Positions 26,706-35,090 are shown, counted from the first letter of the stretch. The stretch is 64,000 nt of DNA from Nitrosomonas sp. (GCA_021774195.1 JAJFJJ010000095.1:1-64000), one strand, 5' to 3'. Notes: generated by a model from the letters alone, not told the origin. Program-made: numbers and translations.

Positions 26706-27797
26706 CTATCCCTTGTAATCATGTACACTGTATCCTTGTTGCTTGACTAGCCTATACTTCTCAGCCGATTTCAAGTCTTCTCGCATCATCTCTGCAACTA
26801 ACTCTTCAAAACTAATCTCAGGCGTCCAGCCCAATTTCTCCTTAGCCTTGCTTGGATCACCCAGCAAAGTTTCCACCTCTGCCGGACGAAAATAACGTGG
26901 ATCTACTCGAACAATCACATCACCGTTCTGATCAGTACCCGTTTCATTCAGGCCTTCACCATGCCATGTGATTTCTATACCCACTTCTTTCGCTGCAATA
27001 TTTACAAAATCACGCACGGAGTATTGCACACCAGTCGCGATGACAAAGTCTTCCGGCTCATTTTGCTGCAACATCATCCATTGCATCCGTATGTAATCTT
27101 TAGCATGCCCCCAGTCACGCTTGGCATTCATGTTTCCTAAATACAAGCAATCTTGCAGTCCCAGCTTTATACGCGCTAATGCACGTGTGATTTTCCGGGT
27201 AACAAAGGTTTCGCCACGATTGGGAGATTCATGATTAAATAAAATGCCATTACAGGCATAGATGCCGTAGGACTCACGATAATTCACGGTTATCCAATAA
27301 GCATATAATTTCGCTGCTGCATAGGGTGAACGCGGATAAAATGGTGTTGTTTCAGATTGCGGAATTTCCTGCACTTTGCCGTACAGTTCAGAAGTTGATG
27401 CTTGATAAAAGCGCGTTTTCTTTTCCATACCAAGGATACGAATGGCCTCAAGCATGCGTAGTGTGCCAATGGCATCTGAATCAGCTGTATATTCCGGTTC
27501 TTCAAACGACACTGCCACATGTGATTGAGCTGCCAGATTATAAATCTCATCGGGCTGCACCTGCTGGATAATGCGAATCAAACTGGATGAATCCGTCATG
27601 TCGCCGTGATGCAAAACAAAGCGTAAATCTTTTTCGTGGGGGTCTTGGTAGAGATGATCGATACGGTCGGTATTGAATAGAGACGTGCGGCGTTTGATAC
27701 CGTGCACTTCATAACCCTTTTCCAGAAGAAATTCGGCCAAATAAGCGCCATCCTGACCTGTTACGCCAGTAATCAGCGCTTTTTTATTCTCGGACAT
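26706..27797 (-). CDS. gmd: GDP-mannose 4,6-dehydratase
   Basis: 363 residues, normal length. [19 protein letters not shown] is the NADP-binding motif, [12 protein letters not shown] supplies the catalytic Thr/Ser-Glu pair and [13 protein letters not shown] the Tyr-x-x-x-Lys. It makes GDP-4-keto-6-deoxymannose from ManC's GDP-mannose, feeding Fcl (fucose) and the aminotransferase (perosamine). It is the last polysaccharide gene before the accessory island and is more conserved and less AT-rich than the transferases. Confidence 0.96.
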   Translation of the reverse strand: MSENKKALITGVTGQDGAYLAEFLLEKGYEVHGIKRRTSLFNTDRIDHLYQDPHEKDLRFVLHHGDMTDSSSLIRIIQQVQPDEIYNLAAQSHVAVSFEEPEYTADSDAIGTLRMLEAIRILGMEKKTRFYQASTSELYGKVQEIPQSETTPFYPRSPYAAAKLYAYWITVNYRESYGIYACNGILFNHESPNRGETFVTRKITRALARIKLGLQDCLYLGNMNAKRDWGHAKDYIRMQWMMLQQNEPEDFVIATGVQYSVRDFVNIAAKEVGIEITWHGEGLNETGTDQNGDVIVRVDPRYFRPAEVETLLGDPSKAKEKLGWTPEISFEELVAEMMREDLKSAEKYRLVKQQGYSVHDYKG

Positions 27798-28229
27798 CGG
27801 AAAACCTTTTTATCATTATTCTTAAATAACTTAACTTCAAACATCTACAGATGAGGATCTAAAATACACCACACAGTATTTGTTTCACAGCATCCCTTCT
27901 TGCTTCAGAATGAAAATAATTGCAACGAACAGCTAGATAGCATCTCCTACAATCACCCTAAAACTTTCACTGCATTTCTACCTAACCTTACTCAAATACA
28001 TCTCCAAACTTTAGACTGCCGCGTACAAAAACCAAGAACAATACAAGATTAAAATTCACCTGTCTGTGATAAAAATCACATCTTCAAATACCGAATGATG
28101 GTAATTTTTTTTTGATTACGCCCATGCTGTCATCAAAAGATCAGACACCATTAAACCTCATTAGATTAAATTATTTAGTAGGCAGCTCATCATCTATGCC
28201 ACTTTCTGACATCAACTGGAATCGGTTCA
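27798..28229. other. Gap upstream of gmd
   Basis: About 430 AT-rich bases that must hold the gmd promoter. No gene or known repeat of this window is recognised. A short stretch near 28150 (AGACACCATTAAA) recurs at 29441 and may be a trace of duplication in the island. Confidence 0.45.
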
Positions 28230-28529
28230 TTATGTTTCATCGTTACCAACCCAGTAGTCTGGTTTCCGATGCTGGTGCGCAATCGCAATGACAAGAATAT
28301 GATTCTCTTCCACTGAATACATCAATTTGTATGGAAACTTGTGAAGAAGACACTTCCTCACATCGCCACGCTCTATCGACCACGCTTGAGGGTGCACGGC
28401 GATTCGTAACGCGGCCTTCCGCACTTCCTCCTTAAAGTTTCTTCCAAGCCCCGCATATTCGAGTTCATAGTAGCGGATAGCATCTTCCAATTCCTGCCTC
28501 GCAAAGCTGGTGAATATGACACGCATCAT
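28230..28529 (-). CDS. ParE/RelE-superfamily toxin
   Basis: 99 residues. MRVIFTSFARQELEDAIRYY, GLGRNFKEEVRKAALRIA, then KFPYKLMYSVEENHILVIAI and the C-terminal HQHRKPDYW are the full set of conserved blocks for the ParE-like toxins that pair with CHP02574-type antitoxins. It seems intact. Its antitoxin lies upstream at 28757-28978 but a family B element now separates them; before insertion they overlapped by four bases. Toxin expression is thus cut off from translational coupling with its antitoxin. Confidence 0.85.
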   Translation of the reverse strand: MMRVIFTSFARQELEDAIRYYELEYAGLGRNFKEEVRKAALRIAVHPQAWSIERGDVRKCLLHKFPYKLMYSVEENHILVIAIAHQHRKPDYWVGNDET

Positions 28530-28539
28530 TTTCCCTTAA

Positions 28540-28782
28540 ACCTAGATAAATCAGTTGAACACAGAATTTGCATTGAACATAAGGCTACAAGGCAAGGCGC
28601 CGTTCGCAGTCAATGGCCGTACCCCTTGGCAAGAGCGGCAACACAGTATTATGGCCTTAGATTCAATGCAAAACTGTGTCGCGTGATTATAATCACCTTC
28701 ATGGTGTGCAAAACACTTGATCTCTACATTTGTTATTCAGTCGCACATATGCGGTTCTAGCAGTCAACTGATTTTTCTAGGT
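28540..28782. mobile_element. MITE family B, copy 1
   Basis: 243 bases, ACCTAGATAAATCAGTTGA to TCAACTGATTTTTCTAGGT, with a 3-bp TAA duplication (28537-28539 and 28783-28785). The ends resemble those of family A, the interior does not. It carries an internal inverted repeat (TTTGCATTGAA and TTCAATGCAAA). It encodes the last eight residues of the neighbouring antitoxin. Confidence 0.92.
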
Positions 28783-28978
28783 TAAATATTTCCTCCATCG
28801 GAATACCATGCAGCTTTCCTTCCCGATATGCTCTGAGCCTATTTTCTGCCTCTTCCGCCCAAATCTCATCTAGTTCTTTGTCCGGCTCGTCTAAGCTCTT
28901 TATCAAGCCCTCAAGCAAGACAAACCGTTCCTCAGGTTTTAATTTCATTGCTTGATCTAATAGTTCTTTAGTACTCAC
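28757..28978 (-). CDS. Antitoxin (CHP02574-type) with MITE-derived C-terminus
   Basis: 73 residues from a GTG at 28978, chosen for the GAGGAG site seven bases upstream; the longer frame has no support. STKELLDQAMKLKPEERFVL followed by GLIKSLDEPDKELDEIWAEE matches putative addiction-module components that pair with ParE-like toxins. The last eight residues (NLEKSVDC) come from the family B element. Without it the gene would end IFKGK and its TGA would overlap the toxin ATG (ATGA). Neutralising ability may be unaffected or weakened. Confidence 0.82.
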   Translation of the reverse strand: MSTKELLDQAMKLKPEERFVLLEGLIKSLDEPDKELDEIWAEEAENRLRAYREGKLHGIPMEEIFNLEKSVDC

Positions 28979-29047
28979 GGTATGCTCCTCAAATTTTATA
29001 AAACATAACGAATTGTAACGTAACGCTAGGTCAAACCAGCCCAACGT

Positions 29048-29125
29048 TTAAATCCCAGTAACTGATGCAACATACGGGTTAATATATTGAAGGTAATCAA
29101 GCAGCCTTTTCTGGTCTCGATTCAT
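29048..29125 (-). pseudogene. HEPN (DUF86-type) N-terminal remnant
   Basis: 25 codons beginning MNRDQKRLLDYLQYI, the usual start of DUF86/HepT-like HEPN proteins of about 110 residues. After that the reading no longer resembles the family and stops. The ATG overlaps the MNT stop by four bases (ATGA), the standard arrangement. The toxin half of this pair is therefore lost. Confidence 0.7.
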
Positions 29126-29412
29126 ATCGGAATAGATTCACGTAATATTTGTTCACGAAATGCATCAGGCAAACCGTTTGGCGTTAGAACATCAACATCA
29201 ATACCCAGCAAAGCTTTTATCTCAAACCGAATTGCCCCAATATCCATTAATGTTGTTTCAGGTGTTGGGTCAACTAGCAAATCCAGATCGCTATCATCCG
29301 TATCTTCACCACGAATAACAGACCCAAATACGCGAACATTGGTTGCATGATGGGCTATAACAACTGATATTATTTGCTCTCGGTGAATTTGTAGGGCTTC
29401 AGAAGGACGCAT
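29122..29412 (-). CDS. MNT-type nucleotidyltransferase (antitoxin of a lost HEPN partner)
   Basis: 96 residues. VRVFGSVIRGEDTDDSDLDL carries the GS motif and D-x-D of minimal nucleotidyltransferases, and GIDVDVLTPNGLPDAF the third acidic residue. In characterised HepT-MntA pairs, MNT proteins transfer AMP from ATP onto the HEPN toxin. The catalytic residues are intact though the HEPN gene is cut to 25 codons. Confidence 0.85.
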   Translation of the reverse strand: MRPSEALQIHREQIISVVIAHHATNVRVFGSVIRGEDTDDSDLDLLVDPTPETTLMDIGAIRFEIKALLGIDVDVLTPNGLPDAFREQILRESIPI

Positions 29413-29551
29413 AGTTTTCCTCTAATGAATCAAAGAAATAAGACACCATTAAATTTCCGTTTCCAACATTTACTCTAAAATTCTCACGGCAGCTCGGCCT
29501 GGTCACATTTTCCATTCTTTAAATTCCTGCGCACAGGATGATCCAACAACT

Positions 29552-29962
29552 TTATGAGGTTGCCACCCAATTCTCTAGCTTCAAACCTTTAATACGTTCA
29601 AACTCACGTGTATTATTTGACAACAAAATCATATCTAATGACAAGGCAATCGCGGCAATTTGAATATCATAAGATCCTATTGGTGTCCCCTGTTTTTGTA
29701 ACGTATCACGAACACAAGCAGCTTTTTTTGCCGCTTCTAAGTTAAAATCTACCACTGTTAACGGCGCTATAAAATTCTCTAAAGCAGTCAAATTACGTTG
29801 ATGAGAGTTGTTTTTTTGAATTCCATAGTGAAGTTCATACACTGTAACTGTAGAAATATGTAACTGCTTAAGCTGTATTTGTTGAAAACGCTTAAAAACC
29901 TCAGGTGGACATTTCTTGATCAAGTAAATACAAATATTAGTATCCAGTAAATATTCAGTCAC
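29552..29962 (-). CDS. vapC: VapC-type PIN ribonuclease toxin
   Basis: 136 residues from a GTG at 29962 (TEYLLDTNICIYLIKK follows); the frame upstream belongs to the antitoxin region. Catalytic acids: Asp in LLDTNICIYL, Glu in VTVYELHYG, Asp in GSYDIQIAAIA, and Asn/Asp region NNTREFERIKGL. The last is typical of the VapC clade that cuts initiator tRNA, but the target cannot be read. It overlaps the antitoxin by eight bases. A fragment of a paralogue's tail lies at 34835-34902. Confidence 0.9.
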   Translation of the reverse strand: MTEYLLDTNICIYLIKKCPPEVFKRFQQIQLKQLHISTVTVYELHYGIQKNNSHQRNLTALENFIAPLTVVDFNLEAAKKAACVRDTLQKQGTPIGSYDIQIAAIALSLDMILLSNNTREFERIKGLKLENWVATS

Positions 29963-30188
29963 ACCAATCGCGCTCCTGTGTTTCGAGTTGCTCACGCACG
30001 TTTGTCATACAATCATCTGAGAACTGGTTTATCGCCTCAAACCATTGCTCCCAAGAGTCTTCTATCGGCTCTAAGATAATTTTATTACCTTGTTTAGAGA
30101 TTTTAACCTCATTACCCGACAGTCTAAACGCCTTAGGCAAACGCACCGCTTGAGAACGACCGTTTTTAAACAACTTTGCTGTTTGCAT
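29955..30188 (-). CDS. vapB: VapB-type antitoxin (AbrB fold)
   Basis: 77 residues. AKLFKNGRSQAVRLPKAFRL is the swapped-hairpin AbrB/MazE DNA-binding domain of VapB; the C-terminal half (WEQWFEAINQFSDDCM) binds the toxin. It is first in the operon with an eight-base overlap into vapC. The module appears intact. The start of this gene is close to the broken toxin copy at 30252. Confidence 0.9.
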   Translation of the reverse strand: MQTAKLFKNGRSQAVRLPKAFRLSGNEVKISKQGNKIILEPIEDSWEQWFEAINQFSDDCMTNVREQLETQERDWCD

Positions 30189-30251
30189 GATGAAATCTCC
30201 CCAAATTTAACGGTATAGCTTTTAAGTATATACCATGTCACTGGGAAGGTG

Positions 30252-30503
30252 CTAGTACGCAATGACAAGAATATGATTCTCTTCCACTGAATACATCAAT
30301 TTGTATGGAAACTTGTAAAGAAGACACTTCCTCACATCGCCACGCTCTATCGACCACGCTTGAGGGTGCACGGCGATTCGTAACGCGGCCTTTCGCACTT
30401 CCTCCTTGAAGTTTCTTCCAAGCCCCGCATATTCGAGTTCATAGTAGCGGATAGCATCTTCCAACTCCTGCTTTGCAAAGTTGGTGAATATGACACGCAT
30501 CAT
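30252..30503 (-). pseudogene. ParE/RelE-superfamily toxin, second copy, C-terminally truncated
   Basis: 83 residues, nearly identical to the toxin at 28230-28529 up to ENHILVIA, then Tyr and a stop. A small deletion shifts the frame and removes the C-terminal HQHRKPDYW block, which carries conserved basic residues in the family. Family B copy 2 begins eleven bases before its start, exactly as in copy 1. No antitoxin follows beyond the element. The toxin plus MITE were duplicated as a unit, then the copy lost its antitoxin and its function. Confidence 0.85.
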
Positions 30504-30513
30504 TCTCCCTTAA

Positions 30514-30993
30514 ACCTAGAAAAATCAGTTGAACACAGAATTTGCATTGAATCTAAGGTTACAAGGCAAGGCGCCGTTCGCAAACAATGGCCGTAGTCCT
30601 TGGCAAGAGCGGCAACACAGTATTGTGGCCTTAGATTCAATGCAAAACTGTGTAGCATTATCCTAAAATCCTCAGTTGATCGCTTCAGAACTTACTAGCC
30701 TTATGAAATAAAACGAATATTTTGTCAAATGTTACGCACCCTAAAGGTGAACCACGCTATGATACTTATAGCGCACTGTTCTTTATCTTTTGCTACGTTG
30801 CAATTCGTTGTAATAACTCGTTCACGCCTCTTTGCGCCTTGCCAAAAATAAACAACAATGCACTCTAAACATCATCCAACTGAGGATTTTAGGATTATTA
30901 CAGTCACCTTCATGGTGTGCAAAACGCCTGATTTTAACGTTTGTTATTTAGTCACTTATAAACAGTTTTAGCGGTCAACTGATTTTTCTAGGT
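30514..30993. mobile_element. MITE family B, copy 2, interrupted by a family A element
   Basis: Ends ACCTAGAAAAATCAGTTGA and TCAACTGATTTTTCTAGGT, with TAA on both sides (30511-30513, 30994-30996). After subtracting the 234-bp family A element and its 3-bp duplication the length is 243, the same as copy 1. The left flank matches copy 1, the right flank does not. Confidence 0.92.
30661..30894. mobile_element. MITE family A nested in family B
   Basis: 234 bases with perfect inverted ends TCCTAAAATCCTCAGTTG and CAACTGAGGATTTTAGGA. Flanked by TTA (30658-30660 and 30895-30897). Removing the element and one TTA gives GTGTAGCATTATTACAGTCA, which aligns without gaps to the same place in family B copy 1. 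This is the cleanest proof of its limits and of the 3-bp duplication. Confidence 0.95.
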
Positions 30994-31065
30994 TAAAGCA
31001 TTTTTTTATATTCTGTAACAACAATACGGAAACCAGAAACCAAACAAACTCAGCTTTACATCCTT

Positions 31066-31201
31066 GCCGAAATAACTGCGGGAAAGACTTTAGGGCGCCT
31101 TTAGAAATTCACCTATATTCTTGTGAGATCTTCTTTCGTGATTTAGGATATTTTCCTTCTGACAAATTTGTGAGTAGTCTGTATGTTATAAAACACGTTT
31201 A
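31066..31201. repeat. Repeat D, copy 1, with a transposon footprint
   Basis: About 136 bases repeated at 32961-33229. At 31089-31103 it reads TTTAGGGCGCCTTTA. The other copy has a complete 140-bp family C element between the same two TTTA sequences. Here only the seven bases GGGCGCC remain. The function of D is unknown. Confidence 0.88.
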
Positions 31202-31322
31202 GTAACTATTCAACTTACTTCTAGAATTCACTATTTCTGCGTTACAAAATGATCATTTACACGTGTAAACTCACATTTTGCGCCTTGAACTGATGAAGTC
31301 TAGAGGCAATCAGAACAGTTAC
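31202..31322. repeat. 121-bp foldback repeat E, copy 1
   Basis: GTAACTATTCAAC to CAGAACAGTTAC, with an inner perfect palindrome TTTACACGTGTAAA and nested inverted segments, so the whole unit can fold on itself. It directly follows repeat D copy 1. It is the same length as the copies at 57775, 59462 and 61848. Confidence 0.9.
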
Positions 31323-31332
31323 TGCATTATAA

Positions 31333-31566
31333 TCCTAAATTCCTCAGTTGATCGCTACAAAAACAACCAACATTATGAAATTACAAATAATATTTTTAAT
31401 ATGATGCATACCTTTTTGGTGAGCCTCGCTATAATGTTTATAGCACGCTATTCTTTCATTTTAGCTGTGTTGCAATTCGTTGCAATAACTCGTTCACGCC
31501 TCATTGCGCCTTGCTAAAAAGAAACAATATCGCACTCTAAACACCATCCAACTGAGGATTTTAGGA
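31333..31566. mobile_element. MITE family A, copy upstream of the Fic gene
   Basis: 234 bases, TCCTAAATTCCTCAGTTG to CAACTGAGGATTTTAGGA, with TAA duplicated (31330-31332 and 31567-31569). It ends 178 bases before the start of the Fic frame and could influence its transcription. Confidence 0.92.
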
Positions 31567-31744
31567 TAATCCGTTGTGATGCTGTCAATGAATGATTTGT
31601 GTGGCGCTGTTTTCTTCAATACGCCGATTACGTCTTCTACTCATTTTTGTAGAAAATTGAGAAAACCACTGGCAATCTTCTCAAAAAAACGTATTATTGA
31701 GAAAGTAGATTTAAAGCTTCTCAAAAATGCAGGATTTAGAGAAT

Positions 31745-32816
31745 ATGAGCACCCTAGAATTAAAACCACTACCACCTGAAGGAATAATAGAAACAGCAGA
31801 TGTTCTTCGTGAGCTTGTCCAAGCACACCGGTATCTTGCCGAATTGAAAGGTGTGGCTAAGACAATCCTTAATGAAAATATATTGCTTTCTACATTGCCT
31901 TTACAAGAAGCCCAGAGCAGTTCTGAAATTGAGAATATCATCACGACGCAAGATGCACTGTATAAACACCAGCTACAAACGAGTATAGCTGATCCCATTA
32001 CAAAAGAAGTTTCACACTATGTTGATGCGCTGCATTTCGGATATCAGAAGGTCAAAAAAAAATGCGCTGACATTAAATACTATTCTTGAAATCCAGGGAA
32101 TTTTGGAGGGTAATCGTGCAGATTTTAGAAAAACACCTGGCACTGTCCTTAAGAATGAAAAAACGGGAGAAATTGTGTTTGAGCCACCTTCTCCTGAGAA
32201 AGTAACGGAATATATGTCAATGCTAGAGCATTTTATAAACGATGAGTCGGAAATCGACCCTTTAGTAAGAATGGCGCTGATCCATCACCAATTTGAAACA
32301 ATACATCCTTTTTATGATGGAAATGGAAGGACAGGCCGCATCATAAATATTTTGTATCTCGTGCAAACAGGTTTGCTCGATACACCCATACTTTATTTAA
32401 GCCGGTATATTAACCAAACAAAAGACGAATATTATTCAAAACTGCAAAATACTCGAGAACACTCCGGTTGGGAGTCATGGGTTATTTATATGTTACGCGG
32501 TGTCACATTGACAGCAAAACATACAACGAGCCTGATTGAAAATATCCGTGATTTATTAATTGCCCAAAAGCAGCATATACGTAAAAAGCATAAATTTTAC
32601 AGCCAGAATCTTATCAACAATCTGTTCCGTCATCCCTATACAAAAGTTGCGTTCCTAGAAAATGATCTTCAAGTCTCACGCGCAACAGCAACCCGATATC
32701 TTGATGCTTTGGCAAAAGATGGCGTGTTGCAAAAATATAAGCTGGGAAGAGAAAATTTTTACATTAATCATGATTTAGTCGATCTGCTTTTTAAGTTGCC
32801 TGAGTTGCGAAAATAA
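31745..32816 (+). pseudogene. Fic-family AMP transferase, frameshifted at a nine-A tract
   Basis: Two frames make one protein. The first begins MSTLELKPLPPEG and includes the inhibitory-helix motif in AQSSSEIENIITTQD (S-x-x-x-E-N), as in Fic proteins with an N-terminal inhibitory helix. It stops soon after a run of nine A residues at 32054-32062. With eight A residues the frame joins the second part, which holds the catalytic HPFYDGNGRTGRI and a C-terminal winged helix (FLENDLQVSRATATRYLDAL). The restored protein would have 356 residues, the normal length. It would move AMP from ATP onto target proteins. The break may be real decay, a phase-variable tract, a site read through by slippage, or a sequencing error. 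Confidence 0.85.
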
Positions 32817-32960
32817 AAAACTGTCATCCGTCACGAAGCGAAATTCGAACAAACGAAGTGTGAGCAGGTGCACAAATTTTTACTTTTGCTGTGACTTTAG
32901 GATAACTGCAAGATGTGCGTTGTTGTACTACAAAATGTACCATTTCCTAGCCCTGCCCCT

Positions 32961-33229
32961 GCCGAAATAACTGCGGAAAAGACTTTAGGGCGCCTCTAAA
33001 AATTCGGATTTCTAAACAAGACAAGGCGAGAACAAAAAATATTGACGCAGCATATAACTGATATGTAAGGAAATATTTTTTTGAGTAACGCAGTATTGTG
33101 ACGAAATATGGATTTTTAGAGGTGCCCTTTAGAAATTCGCCTATATTCTTGTAAGATCTTCTTTCGTGATTTAGGATATTTCCATTCAGACAAATTTGTG
33201 AGTAACCTGTATGTTATAAGACACGTTTA
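32961..33229. repeat. Repeat D, copy 2, carrying a family C element
   Basis: Same 136-base sequence as 31066-31201, split at 32988 by a complete family C element. From 32817 to 32960 there is no gene; the stretch only holds the 3' flank of the Fic gene. Confidence 0.88.
32988..33127. mobile_element. MITE family C, copy in repeat D
   Basis: 140 bases, GGGCGCCTCTAAAAATTCGG to a terminal TTTTTAGAGGTGCCC, flanked by TTTA on both sides (32984-32987, 33128-33131). It contains no coding sequence. The same element occurs at 40227, 53650, 62066 and, diverged, at 44505. Confidence 0.92.
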
Positions 33230-33285
33230 TTTGTAATACTTTTAGCAACACTTGCCAATACTGTATGTGGTGGTAATATACTTTT

Positions 33286-33597
33286 ATGATTGACTGGACA
33301 CAAATAGTTGGCTTTGACTGGGATGAAGGTAATTCTCGCAAGAACATAGAGAAGCACGACGTCGGACAACCCGAAGCGGAACAAGTGTTCTTTAACCAGC
33401 CAGTCCTGATTTTGGCAGATTCTAAGCATAGCCAAAGGGAAGTGCGTTACCATGCTCTTGGCATCACTGATGATGCTCGGTTACTGCACATTACCTTTAC
33501 ACTACGAAATAGCAGAAAATTGATCCGAATAATTTCCGCTCGTGACATGCACCGTAAAGAGAAAGTTTTCTATGAACAAAACCCGAAAGATTCCTAA
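33286..33597 (+). CDS. brnT: BrnT-family ribonuclease toxin
   Basis: 103 residues. FDWDEGNSRKNIEKHDVG is the conserved start of BrnT (WD-x-x-K-x-x-x-N-x-x-KH-like), followed by ALGITDDARLLHITFTLR and IRIISARDMHRKEKVFY with the catalytic Arg-Ser-His-type region at the end. BrnT folds like RelE and cleaves RNA. It is first in the operon, and brnA starts 26 bases before its end, the known brnT-brnA order. Confidence 0.9.
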   Translation: MIDWTQIVGFDWDEGNSRKNIEKHDVGQPEAEQVFFNQPVLILADSKHSQREVRYHALGITDDARLLHITFTLRNSRKLIRIISARDMHRKEKVFYEQNPKDS

Positions 33598-33844
33598 ATT
33601 TAAAACTGAAGCTGATGAACGAGCTTTCTGGGAAAGCCATGACTCCAGCGAATATGTTGACTGGATTAAGGCTCAACCAACTTCTTTTCCCAATCTAAAA
33701 CCATCTACTAAAACAATTTCGCTCAGACTACCTGAAGCTTTGTTGGACCGCATAAAGATTGAAGCAAATAAGCGCGACATGCCATATCAATCTTTGATTA
33801 AAGTATGGCTTGCCGATGATGTAGAAGAAAGCCGTCGCTCTTGA
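33572..33844 (+). CDS. brnA: BrnA-type antitoxin
   Basis: 90 residues from the ATG at 33572. FKTEADERAFWESHDSSEYV and ISLRLPEALLDRIKIEANKR (a C-terminal ribbon-helix-helix) are the CopG/BrnA pattern, with the toxin-binding part first. It overlaps brnT and its end overlaps the convergent, broken HEPN gene. The module seems intact. Confidence 0.88.
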   Translation: MNKTRKIPKFKTEADERAFWESHDSSEYVDWIKAQPTSFPNLKPSTKTISLRLPEALLDRIKIEANKRDMPYQSLIKVWLADDVEESRRS

Positions 33845-34414
33845 ACGTGTCAACTTCTCGCAAGCAATTGATCCGGCCACTCGTCAATCGAGATACGCGT
33901 GCGCGCATAAAGACTGTTATCGGCTTCAATTTTTTTCCTTGTTTTTTAATACCCGGAAAATGCATATTGATATATTTCTGTACTGATTGGTGCAACACGC
34001 TCATCTGTGACGCTCCCGCCATAAACCGATTGATCGCACTAATCCGCATTTCTGGGTCATCTGGATATTCGTGCGCAATGGCATTTCGGGAAACGCGGAG
34101 TTTTTTCCACCCTTCTGCAGATGGTATTGCACCAATACGCTCAAGCCGATTTAATTTTTCTACAAATGTAGCGTTCGCGGCTACCGGTTCTTGTGCCAAA
34201 ACTAGTATCAAAGGCGAGACCTTTTCACCCATTGAGTCCTGCAATTTGGCAAAACGATAAGCGATTTGATCAAGAATCCTCAGGGCATCTTTATCTATTT
34301 CGACCTTGATGGAAAAAGGCAGGCATTTTTGACTATCCAGTAAGCTATATTTTAGCACTTCCGCATGAATTTCACATTCTGCCAAATAATCCGCATTGAT
34401 TGTTCTGGGTTCAT
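33798..34414 (-). pseudogene. HEPN toxin, frameshifted near its start and chimeric at its end
   Basis: The ATG at 34414 overlaps the MNT stop by four bases and reads MNPEQSMRI, as the intact paralogue at 43283 does. One base is then missing, and the rest continues in another frame: YLAECEIHAEVL, RILDQIAYRFAKLQDSMGEK, then WKKLRVSRNAIAHEYPDDPE. The last block has the HEPN R-x-x-x-x-H ribonuclease motif intact. The 3' end differs from the paralogue and instead resembles the tail of the HEPN gene at 43624 (RTRISIDEWPDQLL against RKRISVAEWPGLL), in yet another frame. It is not translated as a whole from its own start. Confidence 0.82.
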
Positions 34415-34722
34415 ATTTGCACACCCTCTTGCATAGCAATATGAAAAATTGGCATATCAAAAGACGATTGTTGGCGTTTTATAATGATGTCAATTTTTTC
34501 ATCCTCGAATGGTCCACTACTTTGCAGCTGCGTAATCATGTCGATTTTGCACGAAATGATTTCGTCTGGATTGGTGAGGGATGTTTCAATTAAGAAGTCA
34601 TAATCGCCGCCTTTTTTCTCATCATCAACGCGGGAACCGAATAACCACAGCTTTGCATCCTTTCCAAAATATCTGAGCGAAAGGGTCTTCACAAGGCTCA
34701 GTTGATCGGCGTTGATTCTCAT
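34411..34722 (-). CDS. MNT-type nucleotidyltransferase, type a
   Basis: 103 residues. LWLFGSRVDDEKKGGDYDFL holds the GSR and D-x-D residues and EDEKIDIIIKRQQSSFDM the third acid. It is almost identical to the gene at 43280-43591. It would modify its HEPN partner with AMP, but that partner is frameshifted. It overlaps the HEPN start by four bases. Confidence 0.88.
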   Translation of the reverse strand: MRINADQLSLVKTLSLRYFGKDAKLWLFGSRVDDEKKGGDYDFLIETSLTNPDEIISCKIDMITQLQSSGPFEDEKIDIIIKRQQSSFDMPIFHIAMQEGVQI

Positions 34723-34834
34723 GAGAACGCAGTAATGTACAACTGAGATACATTAATCAAAACTTTGAGTCTTGTATTTCTATTTTCTCTATTCTTCATG
34801 AAAAAAATCATTTTAGTTTACATATCCAACAGCA

Positions 34835-34902
34835 TTATGAGATTGCCACCCAATTTTCTAACCTCAAACCTTTAACATATTCAAACTCACGCGTATTGTT
34901 TT
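34835..34902 (-). pseudogene. VapC C-terminal fragment
   Basis: About 21 codons read NTREFEYVKGLRLENWVAIS, nearly the same as the tail of VapC at 29552 (NTREFERIKGLKLENWVATS). Nothing else of the gene remains. It lies between two HEPN-MNT pairs and shows that a VapBC module once stood here. Confidence 0.8.
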
Positions 34903-35012
34903 CCCATTAAGCGGTAATATGCCATTTCGGTTCTTACCTTACATGTACGCTGAAAATTTAGCATCACATCTTGTGCATCGGAAAAACAAAGGGATAAGAT
35001 ATCATCCATCTC

Positions 35013-35090
35013 TTATTCCTGTCTTGAAAGAAGTTTTGTGAAAGGGATATTTAAAAAATCCAAAACAAAACAATACTGTTTGTTCTTAAC
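35013..35090 (-). pseudogene. HepT C-terminal fragment
   Basis: About 25 codons read KNKQYCFVLDFLNIPFTKLL and stop, matching the tail of HepT at 36063 (RKKQYGFVLEFLNIPFSQLL). The rest is gone. Together with the VapC fragment it marks a deletion-prone junction between the type b and type a HEPN-MNT pairs. Confidence 0.8.

Noticed and set aside
28540-31566. CRISPR array made of the repeated units at 28.5-31.6 kb
   Set aside because: Units are 120-243 bp with inverted ends and target duplications, not short direct repeats with equal spacers; no cas genes.
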